A DNA stretch of 36,316 nucleotides from an uncultured Desulfuromonadales bacterium (GCA_945787465.1 CALZIZ010000006.1:1-36316), one strand, 5' to 3'. Positions 7,173-14,404 are shown, counted from the first letter of the stretch. Numbers and translations are program-made. The notes: generated by a model not told the origin, from the sequence alone.

Positions 7173-7349
7173 TTACCGCAAACCAGTCTCTTTTCCATGG
7201 TCCTCGTAACCCCCTGAATATAGGCACCAAAGCCGTCTCACGCAAGCATTTCCAGCAAGCCCCATCAGAGAAACGATTTTTTCTCCCGAAAATAAGTACA
7301 GGTACTCAGCGGTGGTCTGCTGGACGAGGGTGTCTTCGGTGTTGCTCAT
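7173..7349 (-). pseudogene. hsdR: N-terminal remnant of a type I restriction subunit R gene
   Basis: This frame of 58 codons is just below the track cutoff. It starts at the ATG at 7349 with MSNTEDTLVQQTTAEYL, which resembles the start of many HsdR subunits, where it leads into a DxLGW..VYAYN stretch. Here the similarity stops after about 18 codons (YLYLFSGEKIVSL...) and the frame closes at 7173. The start codon and first codons are therefore preserved while the remaining ~1000 codons are gone. It begins 9 bases after the vapC stop, as in type I loci where toxin-antitoxin genes sit between hsdS and hsdR. Confidence 0.6.
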
Positions 7350-7358
7350 GCCTGGCGA

Positions 7359-7727
7359 TCAATCCTTCTCGTAAGCCAGCGCCAGTGAATCAGCCACTTT
7401 CTGCAGGCGCTTGTCACGCGTCCAAAGCCGTGCCCAACCTGTCAAGGCCACCGCCGCCAGCAAATGGGCATCCACATAGCCGATACCCTGGCCCATCAGC
7501 GCGTGCCGTTCGATAAAGAACAGCACCTCCTCGTTGTCGGCAACTGTGACCCGGGGCAGATCCTTCAACAAGGCAAGTACCTCCGCCCGGTTACGCAGGT
7601 GACCGCAAGCCAGTTCCCCCAGCACGAAGGGGTGCATCAGCACCTGGCTGCTGTTTAACAGCGCAACCAACGCATCGTCACCGGCGCGCAGATGATCGAT
7701 CCAGACAGACGTGTCGACCAGGATCAT
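7359..7727 (-). CDS. vapC: VapC-family PIN-domain ribonuclease toxin
   Basis: A 122-residue PIN domain. The first acidic residue is in MILVDTSVWIDHL, the second in VLGELACG, and the third and fourth in GIGYVDAHLLAAV and LWTRDKRL. All four acidic positions expected to coordinate the metal ions are present. VapC toxins cleave tRNA or rRNA. Its start overlaps the end of the upstream antitoxin by four bases, so the two are translated together. Confidence 0.92.
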   Translation of the reverse strand: MILVDTSVWIDHLRAGDDALVALLNSSQVLMHPFVLGELACGHLRNRAEVLALLKDLPRVTVADNEEVLFFIERHALMGQGIGYVDAHLLAAVALTGWARLWTRDKRLQKVADSLALAYEKD

Positions 7728-7921
7728 GCCGGATCGGACTGCCGTCGGGACACCGGCTGCAATTGCGGTTCAGTGCCACCCAGTCGCGCCAGCCGCCGGG
7801 CGCTCTCGCGCTCGATCAGGGCGCGCAATCCCTCCCGCACCAGGGCGGCCTTCTCAGTCACGCCGGTTATACGCTGGGCCTCGCTCAGCAATTGGTCATC
7901 GATATTCAGGGTTGTGCGCAT
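7724..7921 (-). CDS. vapB: VapB-type ribbon-helix-helix antitoxin
   Basis: A 65-residue protein starting MRTTLNIDDQLLSEAQRITGVTEKAALVREGLRALIERE, the standard ribbon-helix-helix of VapB antitoxins paired with PIN toxins. The C-terminal basic tail (SARRLARLGG...SRRQSDPA) would bind VapC. AGGAGG lies upstream of the ATG. Autorepression is expected; a 9-bp perfect inverted repeat at 7992-8017 is a possible operator. Confidence 0.9.
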   Translation of the reverse strand: MRTTLNIDDQLLSEAQRITGVTEKAALVREGLRALIERESARRLARLGGTEPQLQPVSRRQSDPA

Positions 7922-7945
7922 AGCAGCACCTCCTTCGATTCAGCT

Positions 7946-7971
7946 CCGGATTACACCAGTGCTTCATCCGG
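7946..7971. repeat. REP-like palindrome, diverged copy
   Basis: CCGGATTACACCAGTGCTTC(ATCCGG) is an imperfect copy of the CCGGATTACGCTCCGCTTCATCCGG palindrome found at 8061-8090. It sits between vapB and its putative operator. Confidence 0.55.
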
Positions 7972-7991
7972 AATGGCAAGGGTTACTGTAT

Positions 7992-8017
7992 GCATCAAAT
8001 ACTACATCATTTGATGC
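7992..8017. promoter_or_regulatory. possible vapBC operator (perfect 9-bp inverted repeat)
   Basis: GCATCAAAT and ATTTGATGC are perfect inverted arms around an 8-base spacer, about 70 bases upstream of the vapB start. Ribbon-helix-helix antitoxins usually bind such inverted repeats in their own promoter. No clear -10/-35 pair was identified around it. Confidence 0.4.
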
Positions 8018-8060
8018 TATTTGTCATGCATTTAGCTTATCAGTGGGAGACGCCATCTTT

Positions 8061-8090
8061 CCCGGATTACGCTCCGCTTCATCCGGGCTA
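8061..8090. repeat. REP-like palindromic repeat
   Basis: CCCGGATTACGCTCCGCTTC followed by ATCCGGGCTA forms a hairpin with CCCGGAT/ATCCGGG arms. This motif is familiar to me as a widespread proteobacterial intergenic palindrome. Confidence 0.6.
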
Positions 8091-8189
8091 CTCCGCTGTT
8101 TTTTTTGGGCAGAACCTGGTTGCTTTAATATCAGAATAAGCTGTTTCGTTAATCAGTAATATATGCCTTGACCAAAACATAGGAGTCGA

Positions 8190-8354
8190 TCATTTAACCT
8201 CGGCGATATCAAAACAGGCTGCCGTTGGAGTCCCGCCCCAGGAGGCAATAGGCGTCTTTTCAAACGGTGGCGCGTCCTTTAGCTGTTTTGCCAGGGACTC
8301 GACCAGCCGCAACCAGTGCCGTTTCTTGTATTGAATTTTCTTTTGGGCCTTTCC
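8190..8354 (-). pseudogene. possible C-terminal gene remnant, family unknown
   Basis: On the minus strand an open frame of about 54 codons has no start codon and ends at TGA (8190-8192). It reads like real protein: basic and helical (KKIQYKKRHWLRLVESLAKQLKD), then PPFEKTPIASWGGTPTAACFDIAEVK. A stop lies just upstream in frame, while the adjacent frame continues upstream to an ATG near 8384, as if a single-base shift broke the gene. I cannot name the family. Together with the truncated gene just upstream it suggests a decayed locus. Confidence 0.35.
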
Positions 8355-8424
8355 TCAAAAAGGCTAAACCATACCCCCCATGACATCATCAGGTAAATCA
8401 CAGTCGAATCGTCACATTGCTCTA

Positions 8425-8751
8425 TCACTCTATTGCTCCCTTGTCCGCTTCATAAAAGGCAGCGACAAGCTCAGCGCCAACACGAGGGTCACCGACGCCA
8501 GCCTTCAAATCCTCGAGCAGAGTGGTCAATCCCTGAGCGAAAGACGCCGACTCTCCCCAGGAAATATAGCTCTTCCTTCGCTTAAGACCTGCAAGCTTGG
8601 CCTTGAATCGTTTGATATTTTCGTCTGCAGTCGCTACCATTCGATCCACCAGATCATTGGCCGTATCATCTTGAGACGCAAGCTCTAACAGAGCATCAGC
8701 CAAAGCTTCAGCTCCCAATTCAATTAATCGTTCTCTAGTTTTATCGATCAT
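8425..8751 (-). CDS. DUF6880-like protein, probably truncated
   Basis: The protein begins MIDKTRERLIELGAEALADALLELA and continues through RFKAKLAGLKRRKSYISWGESASFAQGLTTLLEDLKAG to ELVAAFYEADKGAIE. This matches, from memory, the N-terminal ~110 residues of longer proteins annotated DUF6880, which continue after the AFYEADKG segment. Here a stop follows at once, so the gene is probably the front part of a longer one. The ATG at 8751 is used; the track's start at 8901 would run through the tmRNA 3' end and its terminator, which is impossible for a normal mRNA. Function unknown. Confidence 0.6.
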   Translation of the reverse strand: MIDKTRERLIELGAEALADALLELASQDDTANDLVDRMVATADENIKRFKAKLAGLKRRKSYISWGESASFAQGLTTLLEDLKAGVGDPRVGAELVAAFYEADKGAIE

Positions 8752-8813
8752 CCCTGCCTGCCCTTCTGACTTTAAATCAGCGCTCGCTACACTTCGATTC
8801 TCACCACACCAAT

Positions 8814-8847
8814 AAAAAAAGGCCTGGTTACGCAAGGCAACCAGACC
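8814..8847 (-). terminator. terminator of the tmRNA gene
   Basis: On the minus strand GGTCTGGTT-gccttgcgt-AACCAGGCC is followed by seven T residues, starting about 10 bases after the CCA end of tmRNA. Confidence 0.85.
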
Positions 8848-8856
8848 CTTTTCAAT

Positions 8857-9213
8857 TGGTGGAGGTGGCGGGAATCGAACCCGCGTCCGAAAATCTTTCA
8901 CATAAGGCTTCTACATGCTTAGTCTGTATATTGAATTTAACCCGAAACAGCTCCCACAGACAGGATATGAAACGGGCGATTCTGCTTTAATTTCGCCCCT
9001 GCACCGCAGACCCTTGCAAAGACTAGCCTACTAAATTGACGTCTCTTAAACTACGCAGGCGATAGAAAAAGAGACGTGACAGCAATTAAGCTGCCAGTGC
9101 GTACGAAACGTCAGTATCGGCGTTTGTATTGTTGCCAGTTTTTTAACGAGGCCAACTGGCGTCCCCGGCATGCCACCTTCGCTTCCAATCCCCGTCGAAA
9201 CCTTGGCACCCCC
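8857..9213 (-). ncRNA. ssrA: transfer-messenger RNA (tmRNA)
   Basis: The RNA is about 357 nucleotides. The 5' end GGGGGTGCCAAGGTTTCGAC and the 3' end GCGGGTTCGATTCCCGCCACC followed by TCCACCA form the alanine tRNA-like domain with encoded CCA. The resume frame reads GCC GAT ACT GAC GTT TCG TAC GCA CTG GCA GCT TAA, giving the tag ADTDVSYALAA, which I recall for Pelobacter/Desulfuromonas-type tmRNAs. The tag ends in the usual LAA protease signal. tmRNA with SmpB rescues ribosomes stalled on broken mRNA. smpB lies just upstream on the same strand, so the two partners are adjacent. Confidence 0.97.
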
Positions 9214-9308
9214 ATGAATGCTGTGATTGGTGATTAGTTATTGGTAAATGTAAAATCAGACAAATCACTGAATACTCATTCCACCCTTTTTGCTTTTCTT
9301 ACAGACCC

Positions 9309-9337
9309 AGTATGCCACAGTTGAGCTTGATTGCCAA
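9309..9337 (-). promoter_or_regulatory. candidate promoter for ssrA
   Basis: On the minus strand TTGGCA (five of six) is separated by 17 bases from CATACT (four of six). It lies between smpB and ssrA; initiation near 9302 would give a precursor with about 90 extra bases for RNase P to remove. Confidence 0.4.
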
Positions 9338-9356
9338 CATCAGACTTACCCCAGCC

Positions 9357-9812
9357 TTAACGACTGTGATCGCGGATGGCTCGAGCGGTTTCGCGGTCGT
9401 GCTGCTTGCGCTTGAGGGTTTCGCGTTTGTCGTGGAGCTTTTTGCCGCGACCGAGGCCGATTTCGAGTTTGGCGCGACTGTCCTTGAAGTAGATCTTGGT
9501 CGGCACCAGCGAGAGACCCCGTTCATCGACCTTTTTGGTCAGTTTCTCGATCTCGAGCTTGTGCAGCAGCAGTTTGCGCACCCGGGTCGGGTCGTGGTTC
9601 TCTCGGTTTCCCTGCTCGTAGGGAGTAATGTTCATATTGTTGATGAACACCTCACCGTTTTTGATGCGGCAGAAGGACTCCTTGATGTTGACCTGGCCCA
9701 GACGCAACGACTTGACTTCGGTGCCTGTGAGCACAAGCCCCGCCTCGAAGACCTCGTCGATGAAATATTCGTGATAGGCCTTCTTGTTTGTAGCAATTAT
9801 TTTAATACCCAT
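9357..9812 (-). CDS. smpB: SsrA-binding protein SmpB
   Basis: SmpB of 151 residues, the normal length. It begins [37 protein letters not shown] and includes NIKESFCRI and the [27 protein letters not shown] block, then the basic C-terminal tail ([27 protein letters not shown]) that enters the ribosomal mRNA channel. It binds the tRNA-like part of tmRNA and delivers it to stalled ribosomes. Its start overlaps the end of the upstream rseC-like gene by 11 bases, and ssrA follows 143 bases downstream. Confidence 0.98.
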   Translation of the reverse strand: MGIKIIATNKKAYHEYFIDEVFEAGLVLTGTEVKSLRLGQVNIKESFCRIKNGEVFINNMNITPYEQGNRENHDPTRVRKLLLHKLEIEKLTKKVDERGLSLVPTKIYFKDSRAKLEIGLGRGKKLHDKRETLKRKQHDRETARAIRDHSR

Positions 9813-10275
9813 GACTCTTCAGATCGTCCGGCAGATGCTTATCCCCTGGGATGATTTCAATGATACGGGGCATGTAGTTTTCTTTGGGGATGGCCCGGCT
9901 TCCCACCCGGATCACCAGGAACGAACCGACCAGAAACGATGTCCCAAGTAGCGCTGCAAATACGTTGGGATCGTTGCCCATGGCCTCGCCGATGGCGTTT
10001 CCGGCCACCGCCCCGACGATCAAGGCGATGAGCGGCACAACATACAGCAGAAAAGAGGATTGCAGAAAATTCTTGGAGCTGGTCGCCAGCTTGACCCGGT
10101 CCCCCACCTGGGCCCCCAGTACATTGTGGGCCTCGACGATTTTGGACTTGTTGTCGCTGCCGACCTGGCAGGCATCCATGGAGGCGCAGTTTTCGCAGAA
10201 ACTGCTTTTCTGGCACAAAACCGCAGCGATGTGCTTGCCCTTCAATTCGACGATGGTTCCCTCTTCCTCGATCAT
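9802..10275 (-). CDS. rseC: RseC/SoxR-reducing-system family membrane protein
   Basis: 157 residues from the ATG at 10275, which has a good GGGAGGG site; the track start at 10353 is upstream of the likely promoter. The N-terminal beta domain [22 protein letters not shown] carries a four-cysteine cluster ([16 protein letters not shown]), then [10 protein letters not shown] and two membrane segments ([21 protein letters not shown] and [21 protein letters not shown]). RseC proteins are linked to sigma-E control and to the Rsx/Rnf electron-transfer complex that reduces SoxR. No rnf genes are in the window, so the partner is open. It is co-transcribed with smpB. Confidence 0.85.
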   Translation of the reverse strand: MIEEEGTIVELKGKHIAAVLCQKSSFCENCASMDACQVGSDNKSKIVEAHNVLGAQVGDRVKLATSSKNFLQSSFLLYVVPLIALIVGAVAGNAIGEAMGNDPNVFAALLGTSFLVGSFLVIRVGSRAIPKENYMPRIIEIIPGDKHLPDDLKSHGY

Positions 10276-10307
10276 AGCGCCCTCCCGTATCCAATTATGT
10301 GCTGTAA

Positions 10308-10316
10308 ATTCTAACA
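10308..10316 (-). promoter_or_regulatory. extended -10 promoter for rseC-smpB
   Basis: The minus strand reads TGTTAGAAT, an extended -10 element (TGN plus TAGAAT, five of six), with no clear -35. Initiation near 10301 leaves a leader of about 25 bases before the ATG. Confidence 0.4.
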
Positions 10317-10384
10317 CATAACCAGTCAGGTGGATATCTCTGCAACCCGCCAAAATGGCTGAAGGAGGGGATTATACGAGCAGA

Positions 10385-11653
10385 TCAGCCTTTTTGCAAC
10401 ACATTGCTACCGTCAAGATAAAGTTCGCTGACCTCAGAGCTGCGCCCGGAGGATGTCAGAAATTCTTCAAGTTCGGCAAAAGGCGGCAGCGCGGCAGGAC
10501 GCAGGACCTGAAAGTTGACTCCACCCTCGACGTGCAGGCCGCCGAGCAGAAGTTCCAACCCCAGGGCTCTGGCGCCCCCCTTGGTTGCCATGGTCAGGAG
10601 CTCCCCGGGGGAAACCTCGCCGCCGAACCAGCTGCGGGCAAAGGCCAGTTCGTCCCAGACCGAAAGCGTGTCGCAACTGGCCAGGCTGTCGGTGCCCAGA
10701 GCCAGATTAACACCGGCATCGAGGTAGGCCCTCACAGGCGCCATACCAACCCCCAACCTGGCATTGGAACGGGGACAAAGGGCCACGGAAGCGCCGGCTG
10801 CAGCGATCGAGGGCGCCTCGCTGGCGAAAACCTGAACCCCATGGACGAGGAGAAGCGGATCCTTGAGGCCGCCGCAATCTGCCAGATAGGCAAGGGGCCG
10901 GCGGTGGGCAGGAGGCGGCACCATCCCCACCCAGCCGACAAAGGGATAGAGGCGTTCGGCAATCTCCCCCTGGGACGCCTCGAGAAAAGCGACCTCTTCG
11001 GGGGCCTCGGCAAAGTGCAGACTCAAAGGGATACGGCGCCTGCTAGCGAAATTTAGGCATTCCTCAAGGTATTCGGCCGACAGGGTGTAGGGCGAGTGGG
11101 GGGCCAGGCCGAGCTGCAGATTGCCCAGCAGGCGACTGTCGAGGATGGCCCCGATCGACTTGAGGATCTTGCGGTTCTGCAGCGGATCCCGGCCCAGGGT
11201 TTCCAGAAAAATCCGCCCGTTGATCGGGGCCTGCTGATACTCGTTGCGCGCCGGAAAATACGAAAGGATATCCCCTACGGCACCTGTGCCGGCCGCGAGG
11301 CTTTGGCAAATCCCCTCCTTCAGCGAAGGTGCGTAGCTCTTGTGGGGCTGGGCACGCTTGACCCGAATGACCTGCTGGATCCAGTCGACAAAACTTTGCG
11401 GCTGCGAGGTTTCACCGGCTTTCTGCGCCCAGTCGGGAAAATGGGTCAGTTCGAGATGGGTGTGGGCATTGACCAAAGGCGGCAGCACCACGGCATCGCC
11501 AAAATCAACGACCGCAGCCTGGGGGTAGGCTGCGGTCACCTCTTTGCGCTGCCCGAGGGCCACAATCCGTCCATTTCTGGCCACCAGGGCGCCATCCTGC
11601 AGAGATGGTGAGGATACGGGCAACAGGTAGCGGGAAAGATAGATGGTTTCCAC
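10385..11653 (-). CDS. amidohydrolase-superfamily metal-dependent deaminase
   Basis: A 422-residue enzyme of the ATZ/TRZ / MtaD-like deaminase group. Metal and catalytic motifs are in order: NAHTHLELTHF, LHFAEAPEEVAF, the VHGVQVF strand, and LALGTDSLASCDTLSVWDELAFA with the conserved aspartate. Such enzymes deaminate adenosine derivatives such as 5'-methylthioadenosine, S-adenosylhomocysteine or aminofutalosine; the substrate cannot be told from sequence alone. The start is taken as the GTG at 11653, giving METIYLSRYLLPVSSP, because the family begins there; a TTG at 11674 is possible. It lies four bases after the panD-like remnant and so belongs to the pan transcript. Confidence 0.85.
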   Translation of the reverse strand: METIYLSRYLLPVSSPSLQDGALVARNGRIVALGQRKEVTAAYPQAAVVDFGDAVVLPPLVNAHTHLELTHFPDWAQKAGETSQPQSFVDWIQQVIRVKRAQPHKSYAPSLKEGICQSLAAGTGAVGDILSYFPARNEYQQAPINGRIFLETLGRDPLQNRKILKSIGAILDSRLLGNLQLGLAPHSPYTLSAEYLEECLNFASRRRIPLSLHFAEAPEEVAFLEASQGEIAERLYPFVGWVGMVPPPAHRRPLAYLADCGGLKDPLLLVHGVQVFASEAPSIAAAGASVALCPRSNARLGVGMAPVRAYLDAGVNLALGTDSLASCDTLSVWDELAFARSWFGGEVSPGELLTMATKGGARALGLELLLGGLHVEGGVNFQVLRPAALPPFAELEEFLTSSGRSSEVSELYLDGSNVLQKG

Positions 11654-11657
11654 GGGG

Positions 11658-11777
11658 TCAGATCGCCTTTTCAAGCTGCGCCTGGCCGGGCTCTTTCCGG
11701 TACCGGTGCAGGTTGACTCGGGCCACGGCGGCCCGATAAATTATGGATTTGAGCCTTGTTCTGGTCTTGAAAATCAT
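11658..11777 (-). pseudogene. panD: apparent remnant of aspartate 1-decarboxylase (panD)
   Basis: A 39-codon frame, too short for the ORF track, starts at an ATG overlapping the panC stop (GTATGA). Residues 9-24 read LKSIIYRAAVARVNLH, which lines up with the PanD N-terminus (LKSKIHRATVT.ANLH in typical members) at about ten of sixteen positions. After that it departs (RYRKEPGQAQLEKAI) and stops before the Gly-Ser self-cleavage site, so no active enzyme can form. Its place, right after panC, is where panD sits in many pan operons. A coincidental short ORF is possible, but position plus similarity favour a decayed panD. Confidence 0.5.
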
Positions 11778-12625
11778 ACCTCCTCGCAGAGGTAGTGATT
11801 ATCAATCAGTCTGGTCGAGCCGACTTTTACCGCAAGCAGCAGAACCGAGTCGCCGGTCACCCGGTCCATGTCCTGCAGGGTGTCGGCGTGGCAGATCTGT
11901 ACATAATCGATGCTGGCCTCAGGCTCTTGCCCAATGCGCCCTTCGACCAGAGAGATCAGGGTCGCAGCATCACTCTGGCCCTGGTTGAGTTCTTTTTTGA
12001 CAAGGCGTATGGCATCGATCAGCGCGACCCCCTGGCGGCGCTGATCGGCAGAGAGATAGATGTTGCGAGAACTCATGGCCAACCCGTCGGCCTCGCGGAC
12101 GATGGGCATGCCGACAATCTCCACCGGCAGGTTGAGATCGCAGGTCATGCGCCTGATGACGGCAAGCTGCTGAAAATCCTTGCGACCGAAGAGCGCGACA
12201 TCAGGCTGGACGATATTGAACAACTTGGCAACCACCGTGGTCACCCCGCGAAAGTGCCCGGGGCGGTTGGCCCCGCACAGGTTATCGGTCAGCCCTTCGA
12301 CGTTGACATAGGTGGCGTAACCAACCGGGTAGATATCCTGCTTGTTGGGCGTAAAGAGCAGATCGACGCCAAGGTCACGGGCCAACTGGGCATCGCGCGG
12401 CATATCCTGGGGGTACTTGTCGAGATCTTCGCCCTGGCCGAACTGAGTAGGATTGACAAAGATCGAAAGAACCAGCAGGTCGCCGCGTCGCTTGCCTTCG
12501 CTCAGCAGCGAAAGGTGCCCCTGGTGCAGATAGCCCATGGTGGGCACGAAACTTATCCTGCGCCCCTTGCGGCGCTCGGCCAGGCAGCGCTGCTGCATGG
12601 TTGAGATGTCGGAGATGATTTCCAT
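11774..12625 (-). CDS. panC: pantothenate synthetase
   Basis: PanC of 283 residues, normal length. The PTMGYLHQGHLSLL motif holds the HIGH-like signature, followed by LSIFVNPTQFGQGEDLDKYP, the pantoate and ATP-binding FGRKDFQQLAVIRRM, and ADGLAMSSRNIYL with the KMSKS-like stretch. The enzyme joins pantoate and beta-alanine using ATP in the cytosol. The ATG at 12625 is chosen because MEIISDISTMQ is the family start; the track start at 12688 lies in repeat DNA. A foldback repeat separates it from panB upstream, and its stop overlaps the panD-like remnant. Confidence 0.97.
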   Translation of the reverse strand: MEIISDISTMQQRCLAERRKGRRISFVPTMGYLHQGHLSLLSEGKRRGDLLVLSIFVNPTQFGQGEDLDKYPQDMPRDAQLARDLGVDLLFTPNKQDIYPVGYATYVNVEGLTDNLCGANRPGHFRGVTTVVAKLFNIVQPDVALFGRKDFQQLAVIRRMTCDLNLPVEIVGMPIVREADGLAMSSRNIYLSADQRRQGVALIDAIRLVKKELNQGQSDAATLISLVEGRIGQEPEASIDYVQICHADTLQDMDRVTGDSVLLLAVKVGSTRLIDNHYLCEEV

Positions 12626-12635
12626 TTGTTTAAAA

Positions 12636-12722
12636 CCCGTGAGGTGTAAGCAGTAATAAGTAATATGAAAAACCTCTTCTCTGTTCACAAATTACAGATC
12701 ACAAATTACTCATCACGCCTTT
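12636..12722. repeat. foldback element A of degenerate heptamers (panB-panC gap)
   Basis: Left arm units GTGAGGTGTAAGCAGTAATAAGTAATATG and right arm CACAAATTACAGATCACAAATTACTC, ending in ATCACGCCTTT, form an imperfect inverted repeat. It has the same plan as the elements at 22046-22154 and 23827-23914. Confidence 0.6.
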
Positions 12723-12726
12723 CGCT

Positions 12727-13530
12727 TTATTTAAAAGAATGTTCCTCGTCGGGGAAGGTGCCGCCCTTGACTTCGCTGATGTAGTCGCTGATGCCCTGGC
12801 TGATGGTGCCGGAGACGTCGGCGAATTGTTTGACGAATTTGGGCGAATACTTTTCGCACAGACCGAGGATATCGTGAATGACCAGCACCTGGCCGTCGCA
12901 GTCGACGCCGGCACCGATACCGATGGTGGGAATTTCGACCGCGGCGGTGATCTCCCTGGCCAGGGGGGCGGGAATTCCTTCCATAACCAGGGCAAAGGCT
13001 CCGGCCTCTTCAACCGCCCTGGCATCGGCCAGCAGCTGGCGGGCCTGCTCCGCATGCCGGCCCTGCACCCGGAACCCGCCCATGCGGTGAATCGACTGGG
13101 GAGTCAGGCCAATATGCCCGACCACCGGGATATCCATTGCGGTGATGGCCCGGATGGTCTCAGCCATATTGGTGCCGCCTTCAAGCTTGACGGCCTGGGC
13201 GCCACCCTCTTTGATCAGTCGGCCGGCATTGAGCCGCGCATCGCGAACATCGACCTGGTAGGACAAAAAAGGCATGTCGGTCACGACCAGGGCCGACCCG
13301 GTCCCTCGCACCACAGCGCGGGTGTGGTAGATCATTTCGTCCATGGTCACGGGCAGGGTGTGGTCATAACCGGAGACCACCGAACCGACCGAATCGCCAA
13401 CCAGGATCATGTCGATACCGGCCAGGTCCATCATCCGGGCAAAAGGGAAATCGTAAGCGGTCAGGACGGCAATTTTCTCGCCCTCGGCCTTCATACGTTG
13501 AATATCCAGAACCGTTTTTTGCTTTGCCAA
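12727..13530 (-). CDS. panB: 3-methyl-2-oxobutanoate hydroxymethyltransferase
   Basis: PanB of 267 residues. [28 protein letters not shown], the metal-binding MVILGYD-equivalent [41 protein letters not shown] and [15 protein letters not shown] are all present. It transfers a hydroxymethyl group from methylene-tetrahydrofolate to 2-oxoisovalerate, making ketopantoate. It is the first gene of the pan block. A structured leader and a strong terminator lie directly upstream, so attenuation is likely. The ATG at 13530 starts [14 protein letters not shown], as in homologues. Confidence 0.97.
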   Translation of the reverse strand: MAKQKTVLDIQRMKAEGEKIAVLTAYDFPFARMMDLAGIDMILVGDSVGSVVSGYDHTLPVTMDEMIYHTRAVVRGTGSALVVTDMPFLSYQVDVRDARLNAGRLIKEGGAQAVKLEGGTNMAETIRAITAMDIPVVGHIGLTPQSIHRMGGFRVQGRHAEQARQLLADARAVEEAGAFALVMEGIPAPLAREITAAVEIPTIGIGAGVDCDGQVLVIHDILGLCEKYSPKFVKQFADVSGTISQGISDYISEVKGGTFPDEEHSFK

Positions 13531-13565
13531 CTTTATCCCCTTGAAACTGCTAAGGTATTATTGCC

Positions 13566-13601
13566 AAAAAAAGTGCCTTCCGGAAACAGTCCGGAAGGCA
13601 C
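13566..13601 (-). terminator. Rho-independent terminator upstream of panB
   Basis: On the minus strand GTGCCTTCCGGA-ctgtt-TCCGGAAGGCAC, a perfect 12-bp stem, is followed by seven T residues. It lies 36 bases before the panB start and after a structured leader, so it is placed to act as an attenuator. Confidence 0.85.
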
Positions 13602-13625
13602 TTGTATGGTAATGGGGGATTTTCT

Positions 13626-13735
13626 CCGCCTTAACCTGCTATCGCCTCCCGTCCCGGTCTCTTGGATCCAGGCGGTATCTAGTTTTAAAACTCCCACGGT
13701 TTCTAGCACTCCGGCACAAGTTCCGGGCACACCGC
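13626..13735 (-). promoter_or_regulatory. structured panB leader, candidate pan RNA motif
   Basis: On the minus strand two similar short hairpins occur in tandem: CCCGGAACTTGTGCCGGAG (13709-13727) and, within a CGCCT/AGGCG stem (13643-13674), CCTGGATCCAAGAGACCGGG. Each has the form CCNGGA...CCGG-A. The CCGCCT at 13670-13675 can pair instead with AGGCGG at 13626-13631, so two exclusive folds exist. The pan motif is known upstream of pantothenate genes in Firmicutes, Chloroflexi and Deltaproteobacteria, often in tandem, with bulged adenosines. The assignment rests on position and this pattern; it was not scored against a covariance model. Confidence 0.5.
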
Positions 13736-13831
13736 GACACCTCTATAAAGGCGTTCTACCTCTATATCATATGCCGTTTACGGCTGTCCATAATTTTCTG
13801 ACCAGATCGTGAACTTTTTCTCACAAACGGA

Positions 13832-14404
13832 TCAGCCGATCTTCTTTCCGTCCTCATAGGCGTTGGCCACTTTTTGCCCAAGGTCCCAGTATTCACGGAT
13901 ACCTCCAAGGTAGACCAGGGGATCGAAGGCTTTTGCGTCCATCTTTCCTGCTTCGTCAAAGGCAGCTTCTACGGCATGGATCTCAACGATTTCGCCCAGA
14001 ATCAGGCGATAATCGCCCAGCTCGATTTCACCACTGAGGCGGCACTCCACATTCAAGGGAGAATCCTTCACCAGGGGCGCCGCCACCTGACTGGCCGGCT
14101 CAAGGTGCAAACCCGCCACCGCAGCCTTATCGTCGGTGCGTCCCGATTTCAGGCCGCAGTAATCGGCTTCGACCGCAAGGGAGGCCGGCACCATGTTGAC
14201 CACAAAGCTACCGCTGGCCTGGATGTTTTCGTAGGTCTTGCGCCCCTTGTTCAGAGAGACCGCCATGGTTGGCGGGGTCTTACTGACGATACCCGCCCAG
14301 GATGCGGTCATCAGGTCGACCTTGCCGGCGTCGTCGACACTGGAAACCAGGGTGGTCGGCTGGGGAAAGAAGGTGACGCAGGGGCCCAACTGGCGTTTTT
14401 TCAT
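13832..14404 (-). CDS. flavin reductase-like (flavoredoxin-type) FMN-binding protein
   Basis: 190 residues from the ATG at 14404, which has GAGGGAG well placed. MTASWAGIVSKTPPTMAVSLNKGRKTYENIQASGSFVVNMV is the split-barrel FMN-binding core of the flavin reductase / flavoredoxin family, and DYRLILGEIVEIHA is a later conserved part. Such proteins bind FMN and pass electrons to, or reduce, flavins or disulfides; in sulfate and sulfur reducers they are common as flavoredoxins. The specific partner is unknown. It is upstream of panB on the same strand but separated by about 300 bases of leader and a terminator. Confidence 0.87.
   Translation of the reverse strand: MKKRQLGPCVTFFPQPTTLVSSVDDAGKVDLMTASWAGIVSKTPPTMAVSLNKGRKTYENIQASGSFVVNMVPASLAVEADYCGLKSGRTDDKAAVAGLHLEPASQVAAPLVKDSPLNVECRLSGEIELGDYRLILGEIVEIHAVEAAFDEAGKMDAKAFDPLVYLGGIREYWDLGQKVANAYEDGKKIG

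Noticed and set aside
8857-8900. tRNA gene-like sequence with CCA
   Set aside because: This is the 3' tRNA-like end of tmRNA; the anticodon arm is missing.
8752-8901. N-terminal extension of the DUF6880-like gene
   Set aside because: It would be translated from the tmRNA 3' end and its terminator.
12739-13812. 357-residue plus-strand ORF across panB and its leader
   Set aside because: Antisense shadow of panB; it also crosses the terminator and leader hairpins.
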